From positions 1 to 42,310 of the forward strand of contig SKKH01000025.1 in the NCBI GenBank assembly GCA_007121555.1: DNA of 42,310 nucleotides. Reading direction: 5' to 3'. Each line of letters opens with the position of its first letter. The stretch's first letter is position 1. The notes under the pieces were generated by a model that was given only the letters and a program-made list of their open reading frames with translations, was not told the origin of the DNA and did not search any database. This stretch comes from Gemmatimonadota bacterium. Its GTDB lineage: Bacteria; Gemmatimonadota; Gemmatimonadetes; Longimicrobiales; Gaopeijiaceae. Shown piece after piece: positions 40,121-42,310 of the stretch. The translations under genes were made by a program, and so were the position numbers.

Positions 40121-41380
40121 TCACATGTTCTGTGTCTCCGCGACGGGTAGAGGCATGCAGGTCGCATCCTCCACGTAGGCTTGCCCCTTGTGATCCGACC
40201 CGGTATCGAAGGGCAGTCCGAGCCGGAGCATGTCCCCGATCCGGTTCCCCTGAAGGAAGAGTTCTCGCCGCCGCTCCTCGATCATTTCGGCCCGAATCTC
40301 GGCCTCGTCCGAACTCTCGAAGAGCGGAAGCTCCGCGGCCTGCCTCAACCGATTGATGGCGTCCACCGCCGCTTGTCCGCCCTGGGCCTCGGCGATGATC
40401 AACTGCGCCTCCTGCCACGTGGCCAGGGGAATGTCGTCACCCAGGGAGGTGTACTTCTCCTGGACCCACATCGGGGTGGTCCCGTCGATGCCGTTGCCCT
40501 CCGTGTCCCGAACCGGAACCCGCGGATCGGGAACCCCGTCGATCTCCAGATTCCGATACCGGGGATCGACGGAGACCGCCTCGTTGGCGTTGTTGTTGAG
40601 GTAGACGTGATTTGATCTGCGGGCCACGCTCGTGCTGTAGGTGGCGTAGAAGACGAAGCCCTCGGGAACGGCCGATGCGTCGGCCACTGCTCCCGCTCCG
40701 TCGCCCATGCCGAGCCGCACCCTTGCCCGTCCTACCTGGGCCGCGTGCATGACCTCGGTGTTCCCCGCAGCCTGAGCATGGTCGATGGCGTCGGAGAAAC
40801 GGGCCTCCGCCGCGGCCAGGGCCTCCGCGGGGCTGATGATCGGCCCCTCGTCCAGCGCCATCTCACAGAACGCCTCACCCAGGTGAGTCGTCGCATAGGC
40901 GGAATAGAAGGCCGCCCGGGCCAGGAGGTCCTCGCGGTCCTCTGGCAGTTCGCCGGGCGCGTGCTCCGAGATGATCCCGTAGGCCCGTTCCCCCTGACCC
41001 CTGGCGAGCTGAAGGGGCTGGTACACGTTGTAGTTGCCACGGAAGAGTGTGGTCGGGCAGTTCCCTCCCCCCCCGTCGGCATCGTGGCTCCGGCGAACTA
41101 CCCACGCGTTCGTATCCAACCAACCGCCCGCGCTGATCAGTTCGTCGGTCCAGGCTCCGAAGGAATGGATGTACTCCCCCAGGGCGCATTCGAAATCCCC
41201 CTGGGCGCTCAGGACCAGGGTCGAGGCCATGGCCGGATCCGTCAGAACCCCCTCCGGCACGTTGGTGGGTAGGTCGACATCCAACAGGCCGTCACAACCC
41301 ACGAGGAGGAGAGCGATCAACGCAACCCCCACCCCCCGGATGGCTCTTGCCCAACGGTCTGCTCGTGTTGCAGTGCCCAT
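40121..41380 (-). CDS. RagB/SusD family nutrient-uptake lipoprotein
   Basis: A 419-residue outer-membrane lipoprotein of the SusD group, the lid that delivers substrate to the SusC channel. The signal ends LIALLLVGC (Cys29), followed by DGLLDVDLPTNVP, typical of these proteins. TPR-like helices appear at ARAAFYSAYATTHLGEAFCEM and AAEARFSDAIDHAQ, and the conserved ending region includes AVDAINRLRQAAELP and ERRRELFLQGNRIGDMLRLG. AAAGGA six bases before ATG 41380 fixes the start. It follows susC by 72 bases on the same strand. Substrates of SusCD include glycans, peptides and other large molecules. Confidence 0.9.
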   Translation of the reverse strand: MGTATRADRWARAIRGVGVALIALLLVGCDGLLDVDLPTNVPEGVLTDPAMASTLVLSAQGDFECALGEYIHSFGAWTDELISAGGWLDTNAWVVRRSHDADGGGGNCPTTLFRGNYNVYQPLQLARGQGERAYGIISEHAPGELPEDREDLLARAAFYSAYATTHLGEAFCEMALDEGPIISPAEALAAAEARFSDAIDHAQAAGNTEVMHAAQVGRARVRLGMGDGAGAVADASAVPEGFVFYATYSTSVARRSNHVYLNNNANEAVSVDPRYRNLEIDGVPDPRVPVRDTEGNGIDGTTPMWVQEKYTSLGDDIPLATWQEAQLIIAEAQGGQAAVDAINRLRQAAELPLFESSDEAEIRAEMIEERRRELFLQGNRIGDMLRLGLPFDTGSDHKGQAYVEDATCMPLPVAETQNM

Positions 41381-41452
41381 CTTGAATCCTTTCTTCGATG
41401 ATCGTTCCGTCTGGATCGCTCCGTTCGGTCTGGTGTCCATGGTTCCCCCCCC

Positions 41453-42310
41453 TCAGAAGGTGACGCGCAGCGTCGTCATCACCTGCGCGGTAGGAGGAAT
41501 CGTCGTCTGATGCCTGAAGGCCCGATTGTCACCGGGTGTGGCCGTCTCCGGGTCGAAGATCTTGCTGCCCCAGACCTCCTCCTGCGCCCTCCAGAGGAAC
41601 ATCGGGTTCCTCCACGACACGTTGATCATGGCCCGGCTCGCTCCCGTCCGCTCCACGTACTCGGTGGGCAGGGTGTAGGAAGCCGAAAGCTCCCGGAGGC
41701 GGGCGAAACCCGCGTCGTAGATCCCGCTCGGCGTCCGGTCCACGACGGTCCGGTAGGCCTGGAGGATGGGATCGGTCACCGGGTTCACGGCCCGCGTGTT
41801 GCTGAAGGAGGTATGACCGGCGTTGATGTCACCGGACACCTGATGATGCCCTCCGCGGAACTCCGCCATGGCGCCCAGTCGGAGGTTGCCTCCGATGGTG
41901 AAGTCGGTCTGAAGCGTACCGCTCCAGGTGGGGTTGGGAGTGCCCCAGAAGACTTCCTCGGCCTCCCCGCAGGGAAGGACCTGGTCGAGATTTTCGGGTC
42001 CCGCCACACACAGGGCGTATTCGAGGCTCGTCGAGCCCGGGACGAACTCGGCTTCCACCACTTCATGGGCCCAGATTCCCGCCAGGGGATAGCCGGGGCG
42101 GTCCCGGAAGAGGTTCAGGTCGCCGGTGTCGACGACCTCGTTTTCGTGCGTGGCCAAGTTCACCCCGAAATTCCAATCGAAGCCGGGACGGGAATAGAGC
42201 TGGGTGTTGAGTTCAAGCTCCCATCCCCAGTTCTTGATCTCTCCCACATTCACGATCTGGCTTCCGGGGAAACCTCCCGACGGACGGGTGGCCCGGGCCA
42301 GGATGGCGTC
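41453..42310 (-). CDS. SusC/RagA-type TonB-linked outer-membrane protein (3' end only)
   Basis: The last 285 residues of a SusC-type barrel; the frame remains open to the window edge, so the gene starts outside. The motif IVNVGEIKNWGWELELN is the classic SusC C-terminal pattern, and later RLRELSASYTLPTEYVERTG and the final TTLRVTF with a terminal Phe are typical barrel-closing strands. An in-frame GTG at 42253 is not the true start. With the adjacent SusD it forms an outer-membrane import pair, here placed directly upstream of the hydrolase-tricarballylate genes. Confidence 0.92.
   Translation of the reverse strand, partial: DAILARATRPSGGFPGSQIVNVGEIKNWGWELELNTQLYSRPGFDWNFGVNLATHENEVVDTGDLNLFRDRPGYPLAGIWAHEVVEAEFVPGSTSLEYALCVAGPENLDQVLPCGEAEEVFWGTPNPTWSGTLQTDFTIGGNLRLGAMAEFRGGHHQVSGDINAGHTSFSNTRAVNPVTDPILQAYRTVVDRTPSGIYDAGFARLRELSASYTLPTEYVERTGASRAMINVSWRNPMFLWRAQEEVWGSKIFDPETATPGDNRAFRHQTTIPPTAQVMTTLRVTF

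Noticed and set aside
1-42310. tRNA, rRNA, CRISPR arrays or insertion sequences
   Set aside because: All intergenic gaps are under 300 bases; none holds a cloverleaf, regularly spaced repeats, terminal inverted repeats or a transposase.

Overview
This is a gene-dense, very GC-rich bacterial chromosome segment with 34 protein genes, the last of them cut by the window edge. I found no rRNA, tRNA, CRISPR array, insertion sequence or phage-integration signature. A SusC/SusD pair, a TonB-dependent receptor, many predicted lipoproteins, a twin-arginine-exported oxidoreductase and secreted S9, M14, CocE and amidase hydrolases point to a diderm, peptide- and amino-acid-degrading heterotroph. The mix of SusCD with high GC and this hydrolase set fits Gemmatimonadota best; that is inference from gene content, since no marker gene is present.

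Layout. (1) 1-7.8 kb: LysE-type exporter, lipoprotein amidase, glutamate dehydrogenase, a small secreted protein, an S9 prolyl-oligopeptidase-type peptidase coupled to a membrane protein, and a small lipoprotein. (2) 7.9-16.1 kb, minus strand: pyruvate carboxylase, a DUF368/PopT-type undecaprenyl-phosphate translocase overlapping a class V PLP enzyme, an ornithine-cyclodeaminase-family enzyme and a sarcosine-oxidase-type FAD enzyme. (3) 16.2-25.7 kb: an M14 peptidase with an altered zinc motif, a TAT-exported aldo/keto reductase, several secreted or lipoprotein unknowns, a gluzincin-like lipoprotein, a DUF4870 protein and a CASTOR/POLLUX-type ion channel. (4) 25.7-32.3 kb, minus strand: a one-component HTH regulator fused to a binding-protein-like domain and modABC, joined by 4- to 7-base overlaps, then a TonB-dependent receptor. 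(5) 32.4-42.3 kb, minus strand: holin-like and DsrE proteins, then tctB, tctA, tctC, a TcuA-type tricarballylate dehydrogenase and a CocE hydrolase in one overlapping run, preceded by susD and susC.

How they may work together. Exopeptidases, amidase, glutamate dehydrogenase, the PLP and flavin enzymes and pyruvate carboxylase suit growth on peptides and amino acids with anaplerotic CO2 fixation. The most interesting unit is the 33.4-42.3 kb block. An outer-membrane SusCD importer, an exported esterase-like CocE hydrolase, a tricarboxylate binding protein and permease, and a tricarballylate-oxidising flavoprotein together suggest an uncharacterised route for taking up and cleaving tricarballylate (or related tricarboxylate) esters, a chemistry known from fumonisin-type molecules. 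The mod operon is notable for a probable leaderless regulator transcript and for a ModC with an extra low-complexity insert before Walker A.
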